Of a stretch of DNA of 64,000 nucleotides, positions 23,641 through 34,844 are shown one piece after another. The notes beneath the pieces are model-generated. The model saw nothing but the letters and a program-made list of their open reading frames with translations. It ran no database searches and was not told the DNA's origin. Both the position numbers and the translations under genes were made by a program. The first letter of the stretch is position 1. Each line of letters opens with the position of its first letter. This DNA comes from Labia minor (taxonomy: Eukaryota; Arthropoda; Insecta; Dermaptera; Spongiphoridae): contig OY720348.1 of the NCBI GenBank assembly GCA_963082975.1, positions 67,543,719 through 67,607,718 of the forward strand, in the 5' to 3' direction.

Positions 23641-23772
23641 TTTTTTTTATCTTGTAAACTAGAAGAGACCGAGAAATATTGTATAAGGAAAGTTTCTTTG
23701 GAATTAAAAAAGGAATCCACTGGCAAAGTTTCATCTAGTTTCTCGTTTTGTAAACAATTACCAAAATTTTAA

Positions 23773-24812
23773 CTAATTTATAAAGATACCTTACTGGAAG
23801 TGTATTATATAAATGGTAATAAGTCATTCTCACTTATTAGGGAAGTAACTAGGCCAAATTAAGCGCATATAAAATATAATAATCTGGATTTTATTTTAAT
23901 TCTTTTGAAAAGTTAAGGGGGTCTAAAAAACGAAGATATTTTCTAATTGTCTATAAAACTGATAAATTAGAAGATGAGAAGCATTACTATGAATTATTAA
24001 TAAAATACCTAATTATTTTTAAACAAAATAATAATTATTATACACAAAAATCATTCAAATTTGAAAATTTAAAAATATCTCGTTGGACTATCAAAAACAA
24101 ACGATAATTGTGAATTTAATGACTATTATTTGCATATAAGTAAAAAATGATTACCATCCGATCCGCGGTCCAATTGATTTTTATTAAAAATTAAATAAAT
24201 AAATTGGAAATAATTATGTAAATAGGTAGGGGTTGAATGTCATGAAGCTATCGATACCCTTTTGCATTTCCTTTAAAAAAAAAGATATTGGGTACCGGGT
24301 TTCATGTAATAATGTATAATTAAATTTTTAATTTGCATGTTACATGTTCATTTACCAACGTTCTTGATAGGGTTGAATTTATTTACATTGCTCAAAATAG
24401 TATCCCATAGGCTGGATGGAAAATAGAAAGATATACACTCTAAACAAGAATATCTAACTGAATAATTTGTTTAATTAATATTTCGAATAATTCGAATATC
24501 ACGAAAGTAAAAAAAAAACTATTAGTTTCATTTGTAAATCTCAAGTAATTTAAATTTAAATAAATAAACAATAGTAATTCAAAAATAATATGTAACTGAA
24601 TAAAAGAATAAAAATATATATATATATATATATATTAACAAAAAGAAATTATTATTATTATTAATTTAAAAAAAATATAAAAATTTAATTTCATTTGATG
24701 GATTAAATAAGAATATAAATTATTTTTAGTTTATATTTTTAATTTGTTAATGGTTTCTATTTTTAATTTATATATATAGACACGAGGGCAATTAACAAAG
24801 TAGGTTACGTTA
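23773..24812. other. Duplicated non-coding sequence, then AT-rich spacer
   Basis: To 24598 this is the downstream part of the duplicated unit; after that come (TA)n at 24612-24635 and AT-rich sequence. No gene. Confidence 0.6.
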
Positions 24813-25380
24813 AATTTTCGATTTTGAGATTTTGATGTTTTTATACGTTTTGAAGGTTCCTCAATCATTTTCACTAAGGTTGAGAAAAATGTCTGTATGT
24901 ATGTGTGTATGTATGTAATCAAGATTACGCAAAAACGGTTTGAGCTAGAATGATGAAATTTGGTACATGGGCATTATTCAAAATTCATAATTTTCTATCA
25001 ACTTTTGAGAAATGTAGCTCAACCGGAAAAGGGTCATTACTTACAACGTTTTGATTTTTTTCTTCTAAAGTAACCGTAAAAATAAAGATATATGTTTGAT
25101 AATTTTTCCCACGATTAATAATTGTATAAAACTGCTATATATAGAATTTCAGCTTGATTGAATCGCTGAGAGTATCAGAATTAATTTTTTAACACTGGCA
25201 ATCACACGCGTCACCACGTGACGTGGTGCCATCAACAAAGAGCCAAACACGCGCTGGTTTAATAAATATTATTAATTAATTTTAATTTATAATTTAATTA
25301 ATTTAATTTAATTTAAATTAATATATGTTATTTTTTAATCCAATTCAAATTTGCGAGATAGTCGAGTGGAGACACTCCAG
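24813..25380 (+). mobile_element. HINE-A, lacking the extreme 5' hairpin
   Basis: Starts TTCGATTTTGAGATTTTGAT. It has a short GTAT microsatellite, the full body with CACGTGACGTGGTGCC, and a 3' end GCGAGATAGTCGAGTGGAGA then CACTCCAG. Confidence 0.85.
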
Positions 25381-25600
25381 ATTTTTATTTTTGATTATCT
25401 ACTCTCATCTCTTAAAGTTATGAATCCATATAATAATTTATATACAAATATAAAAATAGATATTACGAAAATTATATGAAAATGTAGAATGTAGTTAAAA
25501 AGAGATATTTAGCACTTTAAATAACAAATTCAAATTATAAAATAATTGGAACATTATTAAATGCAGTGCATATTTTTTGTCAAGATGTATTTTCCTTATT
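25381..25600. other. AT-rich spacer
   Basis: Nothing recognisable. Confidence 0.4.
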
Positions 25601-26250
25601 ACCGACCGACGATAGTAAGGGAGGTATTGTTTTCACACCAAATTTCACATGTGGAGATTTTTACATATCTCCACGAATCATGCATTTTCTTAACAGAAAA
25701 AAGTATTTTTAGCATGATGTCTGTCCGTCCGTCCGTCTGTCCGTCTGTCCGTCCGTCCGTATAGATGTGTACAGCCTGAACGGCTCAACCAATTTTGATG
25801 AAATTTGGTATATTTACTTAATGCATCAGTGGCATGAATTGATCAACTTTTGGTGCAAATCTGGAAACCGGAAGTGGTAGTATTAGCGATCGACGATAGG
25901 AAGGGAAGGGTTATTTTCACACCAAATTTCACATGAGATTTTTTTATATATCACCACGAATCATGCACTTTGTATTGGTTTTATCCTCGAGAAAAATCAT
26001 ATTTATTAGTTTTTTCTTGATTTAAAATTATATGACGTCATCCAGCCATTCATGACCTCACAGCCTGGTCTTGCATATATATTATAAATAAAATAAAATT
26101 CAAAATGTTTATATTTATTATTTATGTATCCATATCTGTTTTTTATTACATTAATAGATATATTAAAATTATTTGAAATTGTTTCTGTAGCCGGAAATTA
26201 ATTTACTTCAAACCGTCGGTCGGTTCGGACCTGGCCACAGGTCAACTTAT
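25601..26250 (+). mobile_element. HINE-C, complete copy (650 bp)
   Basis: 5' end ACCGACCGACGATAGTAAGG, then TTCACACCAAATTTCACATG, a (GTCC/GTCT)n microsatellite after ATGTCTGT, GATGAAATTTGGTATATTTA and AAACCGGAAGTGGTAG. The body is AT-rich. The 3' end is CGTCGGTCGGTTCGG then ACCTG-GCCA-CAGGT and CAACTT. An 11-bp repeat ACCGACCGACG/CGTCGGTCGGT frames it, with the hairpin beyond the 3' repeat. Confidence 0.82.
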
Positions 26251-26786
26251 TTTTAGGAGTGTAATTTTTATCCAACAACAAATCCAAACATAACTTTCCT
26301 TTCCAAATAATTATACAAATAGTTAGGATCTTGATCATATCGAATATATGAGTCAATTAATGTCAAAATAAGTTCATAAGAAAGGGTTTCATCATGTCAA
26401 AACCCTCTTTGTTAATCATTGTTAACGATGACAGTGTTGTATTGAACTTGTAAATGGAGTGTGAATCCTTCTCACCATTTCTTATATGCAAATGATTATT
26501 TTAAAAATCTTCTCCTTAATCATTAATTGCATTTGAAGGGGAAAAGGCTGTAACATAAAGTGTTTCTCTCTGCCCCCTTCGGTTAATCTTTCCCTCGGTC
26601 GTCTACGATCTGTCCTCGTCATCGCACTCACTGCTCATGAATATTCACTTTCTCGAGTTAACCCTTTCTCAGGACAGAGGCAGATATTTGAACAACCAAA
26701 TCTGTATTTTTAATTCTCTTATCGTCGTTCGTGGAGCTTTCCTTACAAAAATCCAGTATCCTTTTTTTTTCATACAATTATCTTCT
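26251..26786. other. No gene recognised; GC-richer patch at 26560-26720
   Basis: The patch has CT-rich and mixed sequence with an open plus frame of no recognisable family. Confidence 0.4.
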
Positions 26787-27060
26787 TCTATATATATAAA
26801 AAAAGGTTTTTGTCTGCACATTGCTCAGAATTTAAAAATTTTTGCATATCTTCGCGTTTCATGACCTCTAGAATCCAAAAGTGACTTTAGAATTTTTCAT
26901 GTCTGTCTGTCTGTCTGTCTGTCGGTCTGTCTGTCCGGAAAATTACTATTTTATAGACTCAGAATTGGCTGAACCGATTTCTTTGAAATTACATCACAAT
27001 ATTCTTATATACCCCTAGAGTAACATAGGCTATAAATTTTATTAATATTTAATCAATAAC
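26787..27060 (+). mobile_element. Helitron-D, 5' part
   Basis: Begins TCTATATATATAAAAAAAGG, then TTTTTGTCTGCACATTGCTC, a GTCT microsatellite and CTGAACCGATTTCTTTGAAA. The right boundary is not clear. Confidence 0.7.
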
Positions 27061-27512
27061 CGTTGATATAATTCTCCGTGTTGTTCATTCAAGAGCCCAC
27101 TGTCCCTAGCGGAATCATTTCAAACAATGAATTATCATAGCGATTCCCAATTAAAGAATTATTATAATATTTCACTTTTTATTTTAAATTCTAATATTCA
27201 AATATCAATGCATTTAAATCATTTATTCTAAAAGTTCCCATTTTAATTAATTTAATAAAATATTTATTAGATCATATTTTTATCATAAATTATTTTTTAT
27301 TTAATTGAATATTTCTTCTTTTCTATAATATATATAATATAATAATATATAAATTTTATCATTGAATAATAAAAAAAAAATATTATTTAGTATTTTATGA
27401 AGTGAAAATATATAAAAATTAAAATATGATGATATAAAGTTATTTTAAATTTTTGACATTTTTAAATTGGGTATATTTTTTAAATTTATTAAAATGTTTT
27501 TTATTATTATTA
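27061..27512. other. AT-rich sequence between two Helitron-D copies
   Basis: May be part of a longer Helitron-D copy; no end is visible. Confidence 0.35.
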
Positions 27513-27830
27513 TCTATATATATAAAAAAAGGTTTTTGTCTGCACATTGCTCAGAATTTAAAAATTTTTGCAGACCTTTCATGATCTTTGGAAGCCAAAA
27601 GTGAGTTTAGAATTTTTTATATTTGTCTGTCTGACCGAAAAATTTTGACGTTAATTATATCACAGTATTCTTACATATCTCTATGAATGTTTTATGTAAT
27701 ATACTGATTGAAACAAAATGGATGAAAACCTTTTACTACTGTCAAGCAAATACTATGTACCACTCGGGGGTACAGGGGGCGGAGCCCCCGTCTAGGTGTG
27801 AAGAGCGCCGAAGGCGCTCTGAGCAGCTAG
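27513..27830 (+). mobile_element. Helitron-D, complete short non-autonomous Helitron (318 bp)
   Basis: 5' TC (TCTATATATATAAAAAAAGG) preceded by A. The 3' end has GGGGGC-GGA-GCCCCC, then a perfect 8-bp hairpin AGAGCGCC-GAA-GGCGCTCT (27802-27820), then GAGCAGCTAG followed by T. TC start, hairpin 10 nt before a CTAG end and insertion between A and T are the canonical Helitron hallmarks. No Rep/helicase coding. Confidence 0.85.
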
Positions 27831-27841
27831 TTTTATATAAA

Positions 27842-28130
27842 AATGAGCTGTGGCCAGGCACAGAACCGACCGACGATTTGAAATAAATTAATTTACAAAC
27901 AACATTATATTTAAGTATATATTATATAAAAAGTATAAAAAAAATAATATTTTTAAAACTTGAAATAAAATGACTAAATTATATTATCTTGGTTTTTATA
28001 TTTAGTTTAATTACTCAATTATTAATTACTACTATATTTTAAGTGAAAAATGTCCGACAATGAATATAAAATTAATACTTTGTAAACTACCACTTTTATC
28101 TTTTAAAAATTAATTTCTAAAAAAAATATA
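27842..28130 (-). repeat. HINE-C variant, 3' portion
   Basis: Reverse orientation: GAGCTGTGGCCAGGCACAGA is the 3' hairpin variant, followed by ACCGACCGACGATTTGAAAT and the AT-rich body. Confidence 0.7.
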
Positions 28131-28525
28131 AATTTTAGTCTCTAGGCGATATAAAATATAATAGATACCGCTCACAGATCACATATCACAACTTCACTCC
28201 CTTTTCAATCCAATAATTTTAAAAAAATATTAAAAATAGTTTAGACATAAAAAATTTCCAATCCTATTCCTTTAAAAAATTGAATTTATAATAAACTAAT
28301 AAACTATGATAATTTCATTATAATTATATAAAAAATAATTAATGTAGAGATTTAGATATTTTTTTTTTTTAATTAACAATTATCTTATCTAAGATGCTTG
28401 TGAGGGATGGATTTTTCAAAAAGACAATATTTCATCTGAAACAAACAAAAAAAGTAAAAGAAGTAAAAAAATTTTTTTTTAAATGATATTAATTTAGGAT
28501 GATCAGTTCAATAATTAGAATAAAA
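28131..28525. other. AT-rich spacer
   Basis: Nothing recognisable. Confidence 0.4.
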
Positions 28526-28920
28526 ATGAGCTGTGGCCAGGTACAGAACCGTCCGACGATTTGAAATAAATTAATTTCTAAACAACATTATACTCGTGTA
28601 TATATATAAATTATCAAAAGAAAAAATATTTTTAAAACACGAAATAAAATGACTAAATTATAATATCTTGGTTTTTATTTTTAGTTTAATTACTCAATTA
28701 TTAATTACTACTATATTTTAAGTGAAATATTTTCCGACAATGAATATAATATTAATATTTTTTAAACTACCACTTCCGGTTTCAAAAGTTGATGAATTCA
28801 TGCTACTGATGCATTAAGTAAATATACCAAATTTTATCAAAATCCGTTGAGCCGTTCAAGCTATACACGTCTATACGGACACACAACGGACAGACGGACA
28901 GACATCATTCTAAAAATATT
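28526..28920 (-). repeat. HINE-C variant, internally deleted
   Basis: Reverse orientation: GAGCTGTGGCCAGGTACAGA hairpin, body, CCACTTCCGGTTTCAAAAGT, ATACCAAATTTTATCAAAAT, and the microsatellite reduced to GGACAGACGGACAGACAT. Confidence 0.75.
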
Positions 28921-30237
28921 TTTTTTTGATCTAGTATAGGTATTTCGAATGTTATTGATATAATGATAATAGAGCACAAATTATATAGCTAGGAGCTAAA
29001 AGAGACTATCAATAAATTTAGCCCATTGTAAATATGTAAGTTTTAATTAAATTTTATGAAAATTCTGCAAAAATATTTTTTAATTATTATAATTGTTATC
29101 TAAATTGAAATCATTTCTTATTTATACAGTAATCTTTTAATAAATAATATTAATACAATCGGATTTAAACAAATTTTTCAAAATACTATATAATTTTCAA
29201 ATACGAAATAAAATGATAGTTGGTAGTGATGCATCAGTTGGTAGTGATGCATCAGTTGCCTTTCTCTTTGTCTCAAGGCCACCTACAATCATCCTTTTAT
29301 GTATGATTGGAATGTTTGCTTATGCTTTTAATCCACTACTGAAGTTATTTTATGATACTCACCTGAACTGATCATCGACAAAATGCATGAGTCTTCTTGT
29401 GGTACCAGCTGAGCTAATATTATTTAATAAAATAATTGACTATGTATTTCCATTAATTATTTATTATTAATAAATCATTATTGTTTATTCATAGGAAAAA
29501 TTTGTTTATGTATTATACCAATAATACAAACTAATGTAGAAGTACTTAACTCTATCTATATTAAATAAAATTCCCCAAAAATTAATTTAAATTTAATGAA
29601 ATAAAGATGAAATACGTTTATATATATATAATATCAAGAAAATGGGTTTCTTAAGATTTGAAAACATATTGTGAATGTTGTATAAAGCAAATTGAAGATA
29701 TTTACAAAAGAATAGAAAGGATTAATTAATAATTCATCAAAAAAAACATATATATACTACTAAAAAATGACAGTAGATTAAAAATAAATGATCTCTAGTT
29801 TGTTTGTTTTTTTTATTAATTTATTTATTTATATATAATATATTTATGATAAAAATGTATTTATATTTTACAAAAAAGATACTTCATTTTGTAGAATGAA
29901 TTTTTAGTTTTTTAATTACATATTTAAATTCTATCCGGTTGACTTATTCAAGTAGAAAGATCTACCCTCATTCATTTGAAATATTTATCAATTATTTTTC
30001 GTCTGAATTTGTTTTTTCTTAATAGATTTATAAAGAATTTGTATTGATAACCGATAGTCTGTACACGGAGTTGACATCAGATGGACTGAGTGCACTGTTG
30101 ATGGAGGCTTGAGGGAACACTACATAAGTCAGAATGCTTGTTAATCAAAAGCCTGAATATTTACAAAAGAAGGCTTGGGGAAATTAGGACGTTCGTATAC
30201 TAGAATATAGTTCTTGCTGCCAGTACCAGATGCATCA
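28921..30237. other. Downstream region of the Runt gene, including its probable 3' UTR
   Basis: A duplicated TTGGTAGTGATGCATCAG lies at about 29219-29257. Candidate polyadenylation hexamers for the minus-strand gene lie around 29815-29835, which would give a 3' UTR of roughly 400 nt (inference). No other gene recognised. Confidence 0.4.
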
Positions 30238-30812
30238 CTAATAGGGTCTCCAGACATCCGATTGGCGCGTTCCCTGTTTTGTTTCTGTGGCGGTTGCCAG
30301 TGTCTCCGGTGTTGTCGGTGACGACTTTCCGTTTTGATCACCTGTGCTTGAAACTGGTGCATTGCTTCTCTCGAATTCGGTGTCAGAGGGTTGGGTAGTA
30401 ACTGCTGCAGCAGCGGCAGCTGCAGCTGCGGCTGCTGCTGCTGCTGCAGCCGTTGGGGCTGTAAGTGGTCTGGCGAGTGGGGTCACTAATCCAGAACTAT
30501 ATAAATGGGAGTAGAGCCAATGGGAGGTTGGAGGCAAGAGAGGTGTTTGAAGGAATACGGCAGCTGCTGCTGCTGCTGCAGCGGAGCTCAGGTACGAAGG
30601 GCCAAGAAGTGGATGGATAGGAGCGAATGCTCCAGAGGAGGGCCCCACGGATAACGTAGGAGGAGAGGCTGACGAAGAGGAGGACGGTAACTCCTCGGCA
30701 AGTTTCTCTTTTGGGGTCAGTGTGGCTGCCTTCAGTAATCCGGACGTCTGTCCAGGTGAGGTGATGGGAAATCCTTTGGAGGCTGCGACGCTTACACTCA
30801 GCGGACCTAACC
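30238..30812 (-). CDS. Runt/RUNX-family transcription factor, terminal coding exon with VWRPY C-terminus
   Basis: Terminal exon on the minus strand: acceptor CTATTTTCCAG before GGTTAGG, two carried bases, 190 codons and a TAG stop. The C-terminus is RQSDVWRPY. VWRPY at the extreme C-terminus is the Groucho/TLE co-repressor binding motif characteristic of Runt/RUNX proteins, and is the main reason for the call. Other visible features, in order: LGPLSVSVAASKG at the start, a Ser run (PSSSSSASPP), HPLLGPSYLSS, an 8-Ala tract, PPTSHWLYSHLYSSGL (HWLYSxLY-type segment), a 16-Ala tract written in mixed GCA/GCT/GCC codons, and a Ser/Thr-rich tail. The family acts in the nucleus with CBF-beta and can switch between activation and repression. 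The likely 3' UTR runs below 30238; overlapping AATAAA hexamers (TTTATT on plus) occur around 29815-29835. The open frame runs past the acceptor to 30933, but the splice site and phase support a start at 30812. Confidence 0.88.
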
Positions 30813-30920
30813 CTGGAAAATAGAAAGCAAATGATTGAAACAAGTACTCGATCTTTCTAATTGCTATCATCAAAAAACCCATTCGAAGCATCATTGACAA
30901 ATATCTGAATTGCTCTAAAC

Positions 30921-31185
30921 CAATGATTCTCATCCTTTTTTTTTTTACATCGGCACACTTTTAACGGTTTAAAAATTTGGCGGCACACAAAGAAAAAGAT
31001 AAGTGTAAACGTTTACCATATTGAAAAAAAAGTGGCCCCAAAAACGGTTTACCTTTTTTTAGAACCAAATTGAAAAAATTTAGAGAAAAAAGTCGGAAAT
31101 GTTTAAGAGCCTCATAATCTCGCGTCACATTTTTGAAATCTCGTGGCACACTAAAGTGCCGCGGCACAGTGGTTGAGAATCACTC
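30921..31185. mobile_element. hAT MITE, subfamily with GCGGCACA ends, in the Runt intron
   Basis: Left end CAATGATTCTCATCC, right end GGTTGAGAATCACTC; CTCTAAAC is duplicated at 30913-30920 and 31186-31193. The interior (CGGCACACTTTTAACGG, AAGAAAAAGATAAGTGTAAA) matches 43644-43986. It lies 108 bp from the terminal-exon acceptor. Confidence 0.8.
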
Positions 31186-32603
31186 CTCTAAACTCTAAAC
31201 AGACCATGAAACAATTCAAGTAAACAATTCATTAATTTTTTGAGTTTTTCATTGGATTCGATCGTTCTATTACCGAATGGAATTGAATCAAATCGAATTT
31301 GAGTTAAGAAATAAATCCTGGTATTCAATCTGGCCGAAAACCTTGAAATTCGTTAGACTTTGCCTTGGAGCTATCCTTTTCTCGTTAGAAACTTTTCCTA
31401 CTTCTCTTTAATGTTATAATAAAAATGACCTATACCTTATCCCTTGAAAGATTTATCGATCCGTATAAATTAAATGGATAATATGCTATTTTTAAAATAT
31501 ATATTCATCTGAAAAGTAGAGTATTATATAATATAATTTTTTTATACCAAGAATCTTTAATGTGTCAACGTAGTTTTGTACTAAATCTTTCTTACCTCTA
31601 TAATAATAATACTCTACAAACTTTATTTGTATTTAGTTGTAATCAAAAAAAAAAAAATTGTTTGAGTAGTAGTATAGTATTATATATATATATATATTCC
31701 TTATTATTATTACAAATGGTAACATAAGGCTTTAAAATCTTTAATAAAAATTAAACAAAAGACATAACTCTCATTTCAACTCATTTTTTGGAACAAATGA
31801 AAGAAACGAAATTAAGATTCACACTACGGAAGATTACTTTTATTTGGAAATTCAACCTGAAACTTTTTTTAAATAAATAATTGAACTATATTTTATATTA
31901 TAAATACAAAACAAACAAAAAAAAAAGGATTTCGTTTTATTTACCACAAAGAAAATAATTATTTTTTGAATATTAAATAAAATTCACACTTATTGAATTA
32001 CAAATACAATACCAAATTTGTTATTCATCTACCGATTCAAGTAACGTCTTAAATGAAATTAACGTTCAAGTAATGTTGCCATGAAAATTCATACATGTTT
32101 ATTATTGAATGTTTGGATTGTGTACAATTGAAAACGCCTTGATAGAAAGGGAGAGAAAAATTTGTTCACCCTCTTTTTAGACCCATAAAAAAGGGATATA
32201 CCCTTTTCATAGAATCCATACAAACGAATGACTTCTGGAGGGAAATATTATTAGAATTTTTGTCTTGCAAAAGAAAGCGTTCACTATTTGATGGCTTGTT
32301 GAACTCATTAATTGAAAAGAGAATAAAAAAAATAAATAAATAAATGAATCTTAGTTAGAATTTTCGGAATTGAAAATCATTGGAGATGTTGAACGAAACG
32401 AGGAGATTGCTGCACCCGGGTTCCCACTCCTTGGAAAGGGGGAGCTCCAATTTGTACCCCATTCAAACGGGGTTTCATAATTATATCTGCTTTTGGAGGG
32501 TGCCAAACACTAATCTTACGTGATAAACTATAATGCTATTGCATAATAAATTGGAAAATGGAATAGTCTACTAATAGTTAAATTACAATGTAAAATATCA
32601 GGA

Positions 32604-33583
32604 AACTTTTGAAAAACATTTCACACAATTTATATAAAATATAATGAATCAAGATAAAAAAAAAAGAGTATTTTTTCCATTTAATGAATATTAAATTGTT
32701 ATTTTTCTATGTTTTTATATCTATCACTATCTAACTTCTTCTATGGCACTACTACTCGAAAGTTGTGACTACAGCAACCTCTTCTAAGCCACCTCCACCT
32801 AATTCCTATCTTCTCCAAATTTCACAATATTTTCTATGATATTAACTTTTGAAAAACATTTCACCCAATTTATATAAAATTCAGTGAAGCAAGATGAAAA
32901 AAAGAGTATATTTTCCATTTAATGAAATATTAAATTGTTATTTTTCGATATTTCTATATCTATATCTATCTATCTACTTCTGCGGCACTACTGATCTCGA
33001 AAGTTGTGACTACAGCAACCTCTCTTAAGCCACCTCCACTTAATTCTTATCTTCTTCAAATTTCATAATATTTTCATTATTTTCTATGATTTCTATCAAC
33101 TTTTGAAAAACATTTCACCCAATTTATATAAAATTAAGTGAAGTAAGATAAGAAAAGAGTATATTTTCCATTTAATGAAATATATTAAATTGTTATTTTT
33201 CGATATTTCTATATCTATATCTATCTACTTCTGCGGCACTACTGATCTCGAAAGTTGTGACTACAGCAACCTCTCCTAAGTCACCTCCACCTTTTTCCTA
33301 TCTTCTCCAAATTTCATAATATTTTCATTATTTTCTATGATTTCTATCAACTTTTGAAAAACCTTTCACCCAATTTATATAAAATTAAGTGAAGTAAGAT
33401 AAGAAAAGAGCATCTTTTCCATTTAATGAAATAGTTATTTTTCTATATATCATATCTATCTATCTACTTCTCCGGCACTACTAACTTCGAAAGTTGTGAC
33501 TACAGCAACCTCTCCTAAGCCACCTCCACCTAATTCCTATCTTCTCCAAATTTCATATTTTTATTATTTTCTATGATATTAAG
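32604..33583. repeat. Tandem array of four units, about 240-255 bp each
   Basis: Unit starts (AACTTTTGAAAAAC) fall at about 32604, 32844, 33099 and 33349. Each unit has an AT-rich half and a GC-richer core (GCACTACT...CGAAAGTTGTGACTACAGCA, then CCACCTCCACCTAATTC) that is the better conserved part. Intronic, non-coding. Confidence 0.85.
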
Positions 33584-34522
33584 AGAAGTTTACATTTTTG
33601 AAAATCTCTTTTTCTTATTGAATAATATAAATAGAATTTTATTTTTCTATTTTTTTTATAATATCAAATACTAAAATTGATTTTCTACTATTTTTCAATA
33701 AAATTTTAATAATAATTATTTAAAAGATTTGTATAATATTTGTTTTTTTTTTTGTTTTTTTGTATTATTTATTAAAAATTAATAAATAAAAATGTATAAA
33801 AAATTATACATAGTTTTTTTGTTTTTTTTTATTAAATTTTGAAATAATACCCGGATCGTGTTTTAGGGATTATATAGAATGACAGATAACAATAAAGTCT
33901 GGCTGGCTGTATTCATTAAGAAAATGCGAATTGGAAATGAATGTTGAATAGATTCTAAAAGCATAACTGATGTAAACAATTTGGTAAAAGAAAGAACGCG
34001 TGATAGGAATGAATTGGATTAAGCATGATTTGAAAAATAGCTTCTTGAAAACAATTCGACGAAATTTCAAAGTAGATCCAAAATAGATCCTGTTCAAGAG
34101 AATCGATATTAATTAAATAATAATTGGTTAATTGGTTAAAAACTAACTTTCTTTGATAGCTTCAGGAGGATGTCAAAACATGTTCGATTTTTTTTTCTTT
34201 TTTCGTTTTTTGATGATGAAAGTCTGAGTAGCGTACCCTTTTCCAATATATACTTTGTTTATTTATTTTTATTTTAAAGATACAAAGAGATTCATGAAAA
34301 TATTTTTGATTTCATTGAAATGATTGATTTATATTGCCTCCTTTCACAAATTTGATGTAAAAGATAAAATATTTTTAATATCGTTTTTTTTTATTTGTTT
34401 TCTGAAGGATTTTGAAATTCTTATAAGATAAACTATTCTCTTTTTAAAAAGAAATTTTAATTTTTTTGATCAATTCTTTTTTTTTTGTAGGTCTTGTCTA
34501 TTTTGTTTGTATGATCCATTAT

Positions 34523-34613
34523 TTAACACGTTCCCGACGGCATGTACCACCGGTGGCTCATGCCGCCACATAAAATAAATAGACAAATTATGGAGCCGGC
34601 GGGAACGTGTTAA
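34523..34613. mobile_element. piggyBac-type MITE (91 bp including TTAA)
   Basis: TTAA followed by CACGTTCCCGACGGC, and at the other end GCCGGCGGGAACGTG followed by TTAA. TTAA duplications with short perfect CACGTTCCCG terminal repeats are diagnostic of piggyBac-superfamily elements. Confidence 0.75.
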
Positions 34614-34844
34614 TTACATTCACGTATTATAGAACTTATTTTCTTTCCATGTACTATTTTTTTACTTGGTATTTTTTTCTTCTTCATTATCCTTCGATTC
34701 AGTAATTTTGTCCTCTTATTTATTAAGAAAAGCATAATCTTAAGAAATAAGAAGAATGAACTTGGAGAAAATTGTGCTCGTACTCTCCGTTGCATTGTCT
34801 ACTTAAGCTTAGAAATGGGAAGGAGGAAAGGAGTGGGTTTGTAC

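Larger units (their letters stand above)
22120..23772. mobile_element. FB-1 foldback element with nested HINE-A and HINE-B
   Basis: Long terminal inverted repeats. The outer part (GTTTGGTAATTGTTTACATA at the left; GTAAACAATTACCAAAATTT at the right) continues through CAAAGTTTCATC, a poly-T/poly-A run, AATTCCAAAGAAACTTTCCT and CTAGTTTACGAGATAAAAA. HINE-A (22199-22661) sits in the poly-T of the left arm and HINE-B (23017-23640) in the poly-T before the right arm. A second inner inverted repeat (GTTCGGTTTGGATATA / TATATCCAAACCGAA) lies at about 22850-22910. No coding sequence. Confidence 0.75.
22090..24598 (+). repeat. Segmental duplication, copy 1 (2.5 kb)
   Basis: From AGGTAATCTAATTTTTCTTT to GAATAAA, near-identical to 51411-52745 (start portion) and 49459-51410 (main body), same orientation. 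Differences seen by eye are scattered single bases and run-length changes. It contains a foldback element, a HINE-A and a HINE-B. Confidence 0.85.
30813..34844 (-). other. Intron between the last two Runt-gene exons (4.03 kb)
   Basis: Bounded by GTACAAAC at the 5' side and CTATTTTCCAG at the 3' side on the minus strand. It holds a hAT MITE near the acceptor (30921-31185), a four-unit tandem array (32604-33583), a piggyBac-type MITE (34523-34613) and several poly-T/poly-A runs. The stretches 31186-32603 and 33584-34522 show only AT-rich unique-looking sequence. The GC-richer patch at 32395-32520 has no open frame I could tie to a gene. Confidence 0.65.

Noticed and set aside
30141..30362. 73-codon minus frame overlapping the Runt terminal exon
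   Set aside because: A shadow of the VWRPY-encoding frame; the exon phase and C-terminal motif support the other frame.
30813..30933. Upstream extension of the terminal Runt frame to an ATG at 30933
   Set aside because: A consensus acceptor at 30813 and exact phase match with exon 34845-34994 make it intronic; the extension has no conserved character.
32604..33583. CRISPR-like array
   Set aside because: Units are about 250 bp direct tandem repeats without unique spacers in a eukaryotic intron.
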